The notes under the pieces were generated by a model. The model saw only the letters and a program-made list of their open reading frames with translations, made no database searches and was not told the DNA's origin. The translations under genes and the position numbers were made by a program. A stretch of DNA of 64,000 nucleotides from Niabella yanshanensis (GTDB taxonomy: Bacteria > Bacteroidota > Bacteroidia > Chitinophagales > Chitinophagaceae), in the NCBI RefSeq assembly GCF_034424215.1, contig NZ_CP139960.1, positions 1,674,001 through 1,738,000 of the forward strand, in the 5' to 3' direction. Positions 36,626-44,029 of the stretch are shown here, piece by piece. Position 1 is the first letter of the stretch. The number at the start of each line of letters is the position of its first letter.

Positions 36626-37642
36626 TTATAATTTATTAATTATTTTCTCTAAACGTTGTAATGGAATAGGGTGTACCACAGCCTTTCCAATTTTATTCAG
36701 CAGCACGAAATTCATTTCCTTCTGAACTCGTTTTTTGTCCATCGCTAAAACTTCAAATACTTTTTTGGCGTCAAAAGAAATTGAGGTAGGCAACTGGTAT
36801 TTTTCGATCAAAGCCTTCACTCGCTCTTTACTATCAAAGCCCAGTAATTGCTCTGAGATCTGTCCCGCGTATACCATACCTATAGCAACCGCTTCCCCAT
36901 GCATCAAACCATACTGTGTTTCAATGGCATGGCCAATGGTATGACCATAGTTCAATAAGCGCCTGTCGCCTTTTTCAAATTCATCTTTCTGCACCACTTT
37001 GGTTTTGATCAGGGCATTGCGCTGAATGAGTTCAGCCAGCAATTTTTTATCCTTCATATAATCGGCCAGGCGATGTTGCTCCAACTGCTTAAACATAGCG
37101 GCATCTTTAATACAGGCATGTTTAATAATTTCAGCAAACCCGTTCTGCCACTCCTTTTCAGGCAACGACTGCAATAAAGACAGATCATGCAACAGGAAGG
37201 AGGGCTGGCGGATAATACCGACCATATTTTTATATAAACCTACGTCAATGCCGTTCTTACCTCCAATGGATGCATCTACCAAACCCAGGATAGTTGTAGG
37301 AACAAAACCAAATTGTATCCCACGCATGTATATCGATGCTGTATAACCTGTAATGTCCGTAATCACGCCTCCACCTACACCGATCAGCACTGATTTACGG
37401 TCTACTTTTTTATCGATCAGCTGTCCAATGATACCATCAACCAGAGATTGGTTTTTCTGGTCTTCTCCCGGAGGAATAACGATGGTTGTAAAGCCTTTGA
37501 ATTTTGATTCATGAGCTTTGAAGATATTTTCGTCAGTAATGACGATCGCGCTTCGTTTATCAACTATTTTTCCAAGCTCCTTTAAAGAACTGTCAAAATA
37601 AAAATCGGTAGAAGCGTTGGAAAACTTAATGGTCTGAGCCAA
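36626..37642 (-). CDS. aroB: 3-dehydroquinate synthase
   Basis: NAD- and metal-dependent cyclisation of DAHP to 3-dehydroquinate. 338 aa from a TTG start at 37642 (no ATG is available close by). Motifs: VIPPGEDQKNQS (NAD region), GVGGGVITDITGYTASIYMRGI, PTTILGLVDASIGGKNGID, metal ligands in EIIKHACI (Glu), NYGHTIGHAIE (His) and MHGEAVAIGM (His). Preceded by a 136-nt spacer filled with GTACGATGTAC words. Confidence 0.95.
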   Translation of the reverse strand: MAQTIKFSNASTDFYFDSSLKELGKIVDKRSAIVITDENIFKAHESKFKGFTTIVIPPGEDQKNQSLVDGIIGQLIDKKVDRKSVLIGVGGGVITDITGYTASIYMRGIQFGFVPTTILGLVDASIGGKNGIDVGLYKNMVGIIRQPSFLLHDLSLLQSLPEKEWQNGFAEIIKHACIKDAAMFKQLEQHRLADYMKDKKLLAELIQRNALIKTKVVQKDEFEKGDRRLLNYGHTIGHAIETQYGLMHGEAVAIGMVYAGQISEQLLGFDSKERVKALIEKYQLPTSISFDAKKVFEVLAMDKKRVQKEMNFVLLNKIGKAVVHPIPLQRLEKIINKL

Positions 37643-37674
37643 AGTTGAAAAGTTTTAGACGATGGAGAAATAAG

Positions 37675-37775
37675 CAAAAGTGTACAATGTAACGTACACC
37701 ATGTACGATGTAAGATGTACGATGTACGACCTTATCATCTCTGTCCGTACATCGTACCTTTAATATCGTACTTTC
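37675..37775. repeat. GTACGATGTAC word array between the DAHP synthase gene and aroB
   Basis: Left side: variants of TGTACGATGTA repeated four or more times on the plus strand (ATGTACGATGTAAGATGTAC). Right side: reverse-complement words GTCCGTACATCGTACC. The halves can pair into a long imperfect hairpin inside the operon transcript. Confidence 0.6.
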
Positions 37776-37778
37776 CAC

Positions 37779-38867
37779 TTAGGCGTCTAACACCTGTTTC
37801 TGGTGGTTGATACTTTCCAGGTGAACCGCATCTAAGTACTTATTCAAAAAGTCGCGGCTTAATCCCAGTTTTTCACCACGGGCGGCTGTCTTTTCAATAA
37901 TTTCCTGCCAACGGCCCGGCTGTAAAATAGTGATGTTATTATCCTTTTTATATTGACCGATCTGATCAGCAATTTTCATACGTTGTGCCAGTATTTGCAA
38001 CATTTCATCGTCCAGGTGGTTGATTTGCTGACGTAATTTTTCCAAAGCCTGGTGGTAGTCCTGGTTGTCCACATCTTCTTTTCTCCAGATGATCGCTTCC
38101 ATCATTTCTTTCAAACGAGCGGGGGTTACCTGCTGTTTTGCATCGCTCCATGCATTATCCGGATCGATATGGCTTTCGATCATCAAACCATCATAATCCA
38201 GGTCAATAGCTTTTTGAGAAACCTCTAACAGGTTATCGCGCTTACCACAGATATGAGACGGGTCGTTAAAGATCGGCAGTTCAGGGTATTTTAATTTCAT
38301 TTCAATAGCCAGGTGCCACATGGGTGCGTTACGGTATTGGGTATTACCATAAGAAGAAAAACCACGGTGAATTAAACCCAGGTTTTTAATACCGGCACGG
38401 GCAATCCTTTCTACACCACCAGCCCACAATTCCAGATCAGGGTTGATCGGGTTTTTCACCAATACCGGTACATCTACACCACGTAAGGCATCTGCTACTT
38501 CCTGAACACTGAAAGGGTTCACCGTAGTACGGGCACCTATCCAAAGCACGTCAACATCAAAAGTTAAAGCATCCTGTACCTGTTTGGCAGTCGCCACTTC
38601 AATAGCAGTAGGTAACCCCGTAATCTGTTTGGCTTTTTGTAACCAGGGTAAACCTTTGGCTCCTATACCTTCGAACATACCGGGTTTGGTACGTGGCTTC
38701 CAGATACCAGCGCGTAACATATCTACTTTACCGGTTGCTGCTAATTGCTGTGCTGTTTCCAACACCTGCTCTTCTGTTTCGGCGCTGCAAGGACCGCTTA
38801 CGATGATCGGTCTTTTAGCCCATAGTTCCTGGATTTTTTCTTTTGATGAAACCTGCTGAGTGCTCAT
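37779..38867 (-). CDS. Bifunctional 3-deoxy-7-phosphoheptulonate synthase / chorismate mutase
   Basis: First step of the shikimate pathway fused to the Phe/Tyr branch mutase; 362 aa. N-terminal KDO8P/AroF-like TIM barrel (about 10-265): IIVSGPCSAETEEQ, LRAGIWKPRTKPGMFEG, WIGARTTVNPF, LIHRGFSSYG and FNDPSHICGKR. C-terminal AroQ-type chorismate mutase (about 275-360): ALEKLRQQINHLDDEMLQILAQR...IGQYKKDNN. The fused mutase is likely also the sensor for feedback control by prephenate, as described for related fusions. Sits between tyrA and aroB. Confidence 0.95.
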   Translation of the reverse strand: MSTQQVSSKEKIQELWAKRPIIVSGPCSAETEEQVLETAQQLAATGKVDMLRAGIWKPRTKPGMFEGIGAKGLPWLQKAKQITGLPTAIEVATAKQVQDALTFDVDVLWIGARTTVNPFSVQEVADALRGVDVPVLVKNPINPDLELWAGGVERIARAGIKNLGLIHRGFSSYGNTQYRNAPMWHLAIEMKLKYPELPIFNDPSHICGKRDNLLEVSQKAIDLDYDGLMIESHIDPDNAWSDAKQQVTPARLKEMMEAIIWRKEDVDNQDYHQALEKLRQQINHLDDEMLQILAQRMKIADQIGQYKKDNNITILQPGRWQEIIEKTAARGEKLGLSRDFLNKYLDAVHLESINHQKQVLDA

Positions 38868-38986
38868 TGAAATATAATTATTGATGTTTATTTAATAACC
38901 GAAAGAATTTTTTTTAAAATTTATTCATTTATAGTGAAAACATTGAATAGTTTTTAATCAATTTTTCATCCGGCAAATTTAATTGT

Positions 38987-39850
38987 TTATTTGATGATTC
39001 TTTTTATTTTATTAGCATCCGCTATTAACGACTGTAAGTTTTCCTGGTCACTATTAGCGATATAATCTTTAAATTTTGTAAGCTGGTCGATATGCTCTGA
39101 TAATACATCCAGTATATTTTCCTTATTCTGCAGGAAAATAGGCACCCACATAGCCGGGTTACTTTTTGCCAGACGCACTGTACTTTCAAAACCTGCTGAT
39201 GCTATCTGGAAAATAGCGCTCTCCACCTTTTCCTTTTCCAATACAGTATTAGCCAGTGCGAATGAGGTTATATGAGAGATATGACTTACATAAGCCACGT
39301 GTAAATCATGCGCACGTGCATCCATATCTGTCACGCGCATGCCTATTTTCTGGTACATTTTCTCAACCCATTCTACCGCATCGGCATCGCTTTCGCTGCG
39401 ATTGCAAATAATCACCGCCTTTCCTTCAAATGCACCTCTTACTGCGGCAGCCGGACCACTATATTCTGTACCCCACATGGGATGCGAAGCTACATAGCGT
39501 CCGCGCCTGGGATGATTTTGGACGGCAGCAATCAGGTCAGATTTGGTAGACCCCATGTCCATTACAATCTGGTCAGTCACCTTATCCAGGATCTGTGGCA
39601 GCAGGTTTACCTGCACGTTTACAGGAACTGCCAATACAATGACGTCGGCAGCTATAATCGCTTCGTCTAGCGGCAATACCTCATCCACCAGTTCATATTC
39701 AAGAGCCTGCTCTGCATGTTGCGCACTGGCTTCCACACCAATTAACCGCGAGGAAAGCTTTTTCTCGTGCAACTGCAAAGCCATTGATCCGCCAATAAGC
39801 CCCACTCCTACAATTGCTATTTTTTTCCGGTTGTTCATGCCACTAAACAT
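38987..39850 (-). CDS. tyrA: Prephenate dehydrogenase
   Basis: NAD(P)-dependent oxidative decarboxylation of prephenate to 4-hydroxyphenylpyruvate. Two ATGs are possible (39850 or 39838); the second starts right at the Rossmann strand MNNRKKIAIVGVGLIGGS. Dinucleotide motif GVGLIGG, then DMGSTKSDL, the catalytic His in ASHPMWGTE and a helical dimerisation half with HDLHVAYVSHISHITSFALA. About 287 aa, no fused mutase or ACT domain. Lies between the aminotransferase and the DAHP synthase gene, within the Phe/Tyr part of the operon. Confidence 0.94.
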   Translation of the reverse strand: MFSGMNNRKKIAIVGVGLIGGSMALQLHEKKLSSRLIGVEASAQHAEQALEYELVDEVLPLDEAIIAADVIVLAVPVNVQVNLLPQILDKVTDQIVMDMGSTKSDLIAAVQNHPRRGRYVASHPMWGTEYSGPAAAVRGAFEGKAVIICNRSESDADAVEWVEKMYQKIGMRVTDMDARAHDLHVAYVSHISHITSFALANTVLEKEKVESAIFQIASAGFESTVRLAKSNPAMWVPIFLQNKENILDVLSEHIDQLTKFKDYIANSDQENLQSLIADANKIKRIIK

Positions 39851-39871
39851 TTCGCTGCTATGCAGCCTTTA

Positions 39872-41026
39872 TTATAACCCTGCTTTTATTCTTTTAATTG
39901 CTTCATCAAATCGTTCCACCGATCCACAAAGACTAATTCTTATATACTCATCGCCCGCGCTTCCGAAAATACCACCTGGGGTAATAAACACATTCGCTTT
40001 ATATAGCACATCGTCTGCTATTGCATAACCATCTTTATAACCCGCCGGTATTTTAGCCCATACAAACATGCCCACCTGGTTTTTCGAATACACCGCGCCT
40101 AACAGATCCAGTAATTGAAAAACCTTTTCTCTTCTCTCCCTGTAAATGGCGTTTACCTCATCATGCCAGTCTTTACCCAATGTTAAAGCTTTCGCAGCAG
40201 CCAGCTGCAGAGGCAGGAACATACCGCTATCCATATTACTCTTAAAACGAAGTACTTCGTTAATTCTTTCGGCAGCACCACAAAGAACACCTACCCGCCA
40301 GCCGGCCATATTATGTGACTTACTTAGAGAGTTCAATTCAATAACAACGTCCTTTGCACCTTCAATGCTCAATAGACTGGTGGGCTCTTCATTCAGGATA
40401 AAGCTGTACGGATTATCATGTACAATCAAAATACTGTGTTTACGCGCAAAGGCGATCAACTTTTCAAACACCTGCTTATCCGGCTGCTGACCTGTGGGCA
40501 TTTGCGGGTAATTCACAAAGAACAATTTTACCTTGCTCAGGTCCGCCGCTTCAATAGCTTCAAAATCCGGCTGGTAATTATTTTCTTCCTTCAGGTCATA
40601 ATCGATACAAACACCTCCGGCAATCGTCACATTACTGCGATAAGTAGGATATCCCGGGTTGGGCACCAAAACCGCATCGCCCTCGTTTAAATAGGTCATA
40701 CAAATATGCATGATGCCCTCCTTACTCCCAATCAACGGCAAAACCTCTGTATCTGCATTTAATGCTACCCCATACCAGTGCTGGTACCAGTCAGCAAACG
40801 CCTTCCTTAAAACGGGGCTCCCTTTATAATTCTGGTAACCGTGCACATTAGGTTTTTGGGCTTCTCCAAATAATACCTTTACCACATCCGGGTGTGGGGG
40901 AAGATCGGGACTCCCAATACCCAGGTTCACAATATTCTTTCCCTGCTTATTCAGCTCATCTATTTCCCGCAGTTTCTGAGAAAAGTAATACTCTCCTACC
41001 CCCTGCAATCTTTTTGCTACTTCCAT
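39872..41026 (-). CDS. PLP-dependent class I/II aminotransferase (aromatic branch)
   Basis: Fold-type I aminotransferase of 384 aa. PLP motifs: LGIGSPDLPPHP substrate loop, GSKEGI phosphate-binding region, NPGYPTYR, HDNPYSFI, and the Schiff-base Lys in ELNSLSKSHNMAGWRVG (Lys about 235). Its position between pheA and tyrA argues for transamination of phenylpyruvate/hydroxyphenylpyruvate or of prephenate; family resemblance to LL-diaminopimelate/aspartate aminotransferases leaves the substrate open. Its ATG overlaps the pheA stop by 10 nt, so expression is coupled. Confidence 0.9.
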   Translation of the reverse strand: MEVAKRLQGVGEYYFSQKLREIDELNKQGKNIVNLGIGSPDLPPHPDVVKVLFGEAQKPNVHGYQNYKGSPVLRKAFADWYQHWYGVALNADTEVLPLIGSKEGIMHICMTYLNEGDAVLVPNPGYPTYRSNVTIAGGVCIDYDLKEENNYQPDFEAIEAADLSKVKLFFVNYPQMPTGQQPDKQVFEKLIAFARKHSILIVHDNPYSFILNEEPTSLLSIEGAKDVVIELNSLSKSHNMAGWRVGVLCGAAERINEVLRFKSNMDSGMFLPLQLAAAKALTLGKDWHDEVNAIYRERREKVFQLLDLLGAVYSKNQVGMFVWAKIPAGYKDGYAIADDVLYKANVFITPGGIFGSAGDEYIRISLCGSVERFDEAIKRIKAGL

Positions 41027-41898
41027 ATGCCTTTATTATAAATGCCGTAAATTTTAATAGCTTCTGTTAATGGTTTTAATTTTTCAATTACCCTTTCAAA
41101 AGTTTTTATATTGTCAAATTCAAGGTCTGCATGAAACTGGTACTTGAATTCTGAACCGGGAATAGGGAAGCTTTGCAGCTTCGACATGTTTACTTTATGT
41201 ATGGCCATCACTCCTAAAACCCTTGCCAGCGCCCCTTCCTTGTGAATCGTCTGAAAATTGATCGACGCTTTATTCCCGGTTTGAGGTTCTTCAATATCTT
41301 CCGGCCTTTTAAGAACCAGGAAACGGGTATAGTTCTTTTTTAAGGTTTGTATTTTGGGAGCAATAACATTTAGGTCATAGATCTCCGCCGCCAGGCTGCT
41401 GGCGATAGCGGCAGTATGCTTGCTTTTATATTGAGCAATATGTTTGGCGCTTAAAGCGGTGTCATCACTCTCTACCAGTTTCCACTTGTACTGGTCCAGG
41501 TATTCATAACACTGCTGCAGGGCCATGGTATGCGAGTGTACTTCTTTTATATCTTCCAGCGTTACACCGTGGTTTACCAACAGGTTCTGGTGGATCTGCA
41601 TATATACTTCTCCCACGATCTTCAGGTTACTGCCCTGTATCAAATTGTAGTTGGCGAGGATACTGCCCGCTATGGAATTTTCAATAGCCATGATACAGCC
41701 GTCTGTACGTTCGGCATCTTTTGCTGCAGCCATCACATCTTTAAAAGTGGTACAACATTCCACCGTTACGTTCTTGTTAAAAAAATGATTGGCGGCCTGC
41801 TGATGAAAACATCCTTCAAAGCCCTGGATCGCCATATGAGGCGTGCTGTTTGGTTTACTTACGGTTTGTTCCTGCGAACTGTCAGCTTTTGGCACCAT
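41017..41898 (-). CDS. pheA: Prephenate dehydratase
   Basis: Decarboxylating dehydration of prephenate to phenylpyruvate, committed step to Phe. 293 aa; the catalytic type-2 periplasmic-binding-like domain (about 22-200) has AIQGFEGCFHQQAA, AIENSIAGSILANY and the catalytic TRFLVL (KNYTRFLVL). The C-terminal ACT domain (about 215-290) carries the Phe-sensing motif KLQSFPIPGSEFKYQF (ESRP-like position), so Phe feedback is expected. A second Met at residue 22 is an alternative start. First structural gene of the aromatic supraoperon; stands 45 nt after the leader terminator. Confidence 0.95.
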   Translation of the reverse strand: MVPKADSSQEQTVSKPNSTPHMAIQGFEGCFHQQAANHFFNKNVTVECCTTFKDVMAAAKDAERTDGCIMAIENSIAGSILANYNLIQGSNLKIVGEVYMQIHQNLLVNHGVTLEDIKEVHSHTMALQQCYEYLDQYKWKLVESDDTALSAKHIAQYKSKHTAAIASSLAAEIYDLNVIAPKIQTLKKNYTRFLVLKRPEDIEEPQTGNKASINFQTIHKEGALARVLGVMAIHKVNMSKLQSFPIPGSEFKYQFHADLEFDNIKTFERVIEKLKPLTEAIKIYGIYNKGIWK

Positions 41899-41942
41899 TG
41901 TATAACTTTTACTTATTCCTGCGAGCCCCGGGTATAAGTGCT

Positions 41943-41974
41943 AAAAAAAAATCCCGGCTTTCTTTGCCAGGATT
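41943..41974 (-). terminator. Attenuator of the aromatic (pheA-aroC) operon
   Basis: Minus strand AATCCTGGC, loop AAAGAAA, GCCGGGATT, then a run of nine T: a 9-bp stem with one U-G pair and a strong U-tract, 45 nt before pheA. Its 5' arm (41966-41972) is complementary over 7 bp to GCCGGGA at 42022-42028 inside the leader peptide frame, extended by CUUU/GAAA on the far side, forming an exclusive antiterminator. Confidence 0.88.
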
Positions 41975-42012
41975 CTTTTTATGTTGATTATTTTTTATTT
42001 GTTTGATTTCAA

Positions 42013-42084
42013 CTAAAGCATTCCCGGCTTCATTTCAAAAAAGAAGCTAAAATAAAAACCGGTAAAAAATCGAGTTGCTTTCAT
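42013..42084 (-). CDS. pheL: Phe-rich leader peptide of the aromatic operon
   Basis: Reading frame of 23 codons: MKATR, then FFTGFYFSFFF (seven Phe and one Tyr within 11 codons), EMKPGML, TAG. It lies between a consensus promoter and the terminator at 41943-41974 in front of pheA. The last codons (AAG CCG GGA ATG) hold the GCCGGGA segment, a copy of the terminator's 3' arm. A ribosome stalled in the Phe run leaves this copy free to form the antiterminator; a ribosome reaching the stop covers it and termination follows. Not homologous in sequence to enterobacterial PheL; named by position and composition. Confidence 0.87.
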   Translation of the reverse strand: MKATRFFTGFYFSFFFEMKPGML

Positions 42085-42091
42085 TGTACCG

Positions 42092-42122
42092 CAAATTTAA
42101 ATGATAAAATCAAATAACCAAA
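42092..42122 (-). promoter_or_regulatory. Promoter of the aromatic operon
   Basis: Minus strand TTTG (42119-42122), 19-nt spacer, TAAATTTG (42092-42099): exact consensus with the same spacing as the trp promoter. The -7 box ends 7 nt before the leader ATG at 42084, again implying a leader transcript that starts at or beside its first codon. Confidence 0.8.
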
Positions 42123-42186
42123 TATATTTTTATGCAAACGTTTGAGCAACATGCCCGGGCCAAAAACTAACAACTGGTAGCCTAAA

Positions 42187-42933
42187 ATGCAGTACAGTGG
42201 CCTATCTTGCATGATGATGCACCCCGACTTCCGGATATTTTTACTGGTTATATTGTCAGGTATGGTGGCCAGTGTTGTGTTTAAAAAATTAACACCACCT
42301 GCTGCCATAACCGGCGGTATATTGAGTTGTTGTATTTATGCGGGAGCGGGATTTGCAGGCATTACCCTGATGGCTGCTTTTTTCGTTCTGGGTGTACTGG
42401 CCACCTCGTGGAAACTGGATCAAAAAATATCGGAGGGGTTAGCTGAAGCTCAAAAAGGTAAAAGAACCGCGGCACAGGTTTTTGCCAACGCGGGTATGGC
42501 AGCTATCACGGGCCTGATCACCTGGATACTTCCTGAGTTAAGACCGGATGCCCCATTAATTATTGCGGCCTGCTTTGCATCTGCTACGGCTGATACCATA
42601 TCCTCCGAACTGGGAAATGTGTACGGTAAGCGTTTTTACCATATACTATCCTTAAAAAAAGCTACCGGGGGCGCCAATGGTGTTATCAGCCTGGAGGGCA
42701 CGCTGGCAGGATGTACCGGGAGTTGCATCATTTCAGTTATTTATGCCTTTTGGCAGGGCTGGAGCATTGATCTGCTCTTCATTGTCATCGCCGGCACCTT
42801 GGGTAATTTTATCGATTCCATTTTAGGAGCTACCCTGGAAAACACCGGGTATATCAGCAATAATGCGGTCAATTTTTTCAATACCTGTGCTGCAGCTGTT
42901 TTTATATTGATTCTGAACTTAATGAGATCATGA
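42187..42933 (+). CDS. DUF92 family integral membrane protein
   Basis: Protein of 248 aa with about six hydrophobic helices. The DUF92 motifs are present: GRRTAAQVFANAG-type segment (KRTAAQVFANAG), ATADTISSELG, KKATGGANGVISLEGTLAG and GTLGNFIDSILGATLE. Plant members of this family act as phytyl-phosphate kinases; the bacterial role is uncertain. The first 10 residues (MQYSGLSCMM) may be dispensable, as Met9-11 could start it. Divergent from the aromatic operon. Confidence 0.85.
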   Translation: MQYSGLSCMMMHPDFRIFLLVILSGMVASVVFKKLTPPAAITGGILSCCIYAGAGFAGITLMAAFFVLGVLATSWKLDQKISEGLAEAQKGKRTAAQVFANAGMAAITGLITWILPELRPDAPLIIAACFASATADTISSELGNVYGKRFYHILSLKKATGGANGVISLEGTLAGCTGSCIISVIYAFWQGWSIDLLFIVIAGTLGNFIDSILGATLENTGYISNNAVNFFNTCAAAVFILILNLMRS

Positions 42934-43039
42934 TTTTTGTCTTGAGCCACGCAAGCCATACTTTAACTAACTGTTAGTATTATTTTGTTCTAATTTACGC
43001 TGTTGAGCTTTATTAATTATCCCGATTGCAATTAACTTT

Positions 43040-43765
43040 GTGAAGTTGAAAACCCTTTGGAAATATTGTTTCTGCGCACTAACTGCTACAGCTTTTGTAT
43101 GGCATACCCGTGCGCAAACGGCTCCGCCGGCCGATAGCGTGCGTATCCCTCCGAGACCCAGCATGCAGGAGATCATGAAAGACTGGGGGCCTAATGACCT
43201 TACCAAAATTGGCGCGATCTGGTACGGAACCGACTACAACTCATTTAAAATGCTGCCTTTTACCGAGGAGGAAAACGTATGGATATCCAAACTCCCCCCG
43301 GCAAAACTGGAGCAGGTGAAAAAAGAATATAACCGGCTGAGAAATGCCGTATATGTATGTTATCCTTATGCCCGCATTGCCGGCAATACCATTAACCAGA
43401 TCAACCTGGAGGCAGAGAAGCTGGACAAGAAAAAGGACAAAAAAGCACTGATAAAGGCGAAAGAAAAGGAACTCAAAAAGCAATTTGCAGACCCGCTGAC
43501 CAATCTTTCGGTATACCAGGGGAAAGTACTGATGAAGCTGATCAACCGGCAAACCGGCAATAACTGCTACGAAATTTTAAAAGAATACAAAGGGGGGTTG
43601 AATGCCCGTTTATACCAAACCGTTGCTTTCTTTTACGGAGGCAGCCTGAAGCAGGACTATAACCTGAAAGACAATTTTGACCGTGATATTGAGAACTTCG
43701 TAAGAGAAATTGATGCCAGCTGGTATAACAACCCCTATCAGAATCCTGCATATATCAGGCAATAA
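43040..43765 (+). CDS. DUF4294 domain exported protein
   Basis: About 240 aa, found only in Bacteroidetes. A signal peptide is visible (WKYCFCALTATAFVWHTRAQ-T). The conserved block EEENVWISKLPPAKLEQVKKEYNRLRNAVYVCYPYARIAG and KLINRQTGNNCYEILKEYKGG define the domain; function unknown. Start is uncertain: GTG at 43040 is the longest, but a -7 box TAACTTTG covers 43033-43040, so a TTG at 43046 is possible. Followed after 80 nt by the small peptide and MNIO genes. Confidence 0.85.
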   Translation: MKLKTLWKYCFCALTATAFVWHTRAQTAPPADSVRIPPRPSMQEIMKDWGPNDLTKIGAIWYGTDYNSFKMLPFTEEENVWISKLPPAKLEQVKKEYNRLRNAVYVCYPYARIAGNTINQINLEAEKLDKKKDKKALIKAKEKELKKQFADPLTNLSVYQGKVLMKLINRQTGNNCYEILKEYKGGLNARLYQTVAFFYGGSLKQDYNLKDNFDRDIENFVREIDASWYNNPYQNPAYIRQ

Positions 43766-43844
43766 TTTTATTTTCCCCAACCTGTTGCACTCCGTAATTC
43801 ATTTGCGTATTATAGACAATACCAATCAGTTAAAATTAACATCT

Positions 43845-44015
43845 ATGAAATTGGAAAAGTCACTGCTTATTATGATTGCTGCAGCCGTAACAATAGGAGT
43901 AGCTGCCCCGTCCTGTTCTAAAGAAAAAATGGAAAAGAAGAGAGAAGAGAAGAAAGCTGCAAAAGAAAGAGAAAAAGCTTTGCTATATGGATGCCCTGGT
44001 TGTGGAATGGGTTAA
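43845..44015 (+). CDS. Small lipoprotein-like peptide with C-terminal GCPGCGMG (candidate RiPP precursor)
   Basis: Peptide of 56 aa. Hydrophobic signal (residues 5-21), a possible weak lipobox APSC with C24, then a strongly charged Lys/Glu stretch (25-45) and the tail LLYGCPGCGMG with C50 and C53. The ATG at 43845 is chosen because it opens directly into the signal; the frame stays open upstream. Its stop is 14 nt before the DUF692/MNIO gene. MNIO enzymes elsewhere modify Cys (or other residues) of small precursors, often exported ones such as bufferins, so this is inferred to be the substrate. A simple metal-binding lipoprotein is the alternative. Confidence 0.75.
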   Translation: MKLEKSLLIMIAAAVTIGVAAPSCSKEKMEKKREEKKAAKEREKALLYGCPGCGMG

Positions 44016-44029
44016 TCATTTAAAATACC

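Noticed and set aside
43710-43844. Longer 101-aa form of the small Cys-tailed peptide
   Set aside because: The upstream part overlaps the end of the DUF4294 gene in another frame and has no signal; the ATG at 43845 opens directly into the signal peptide.
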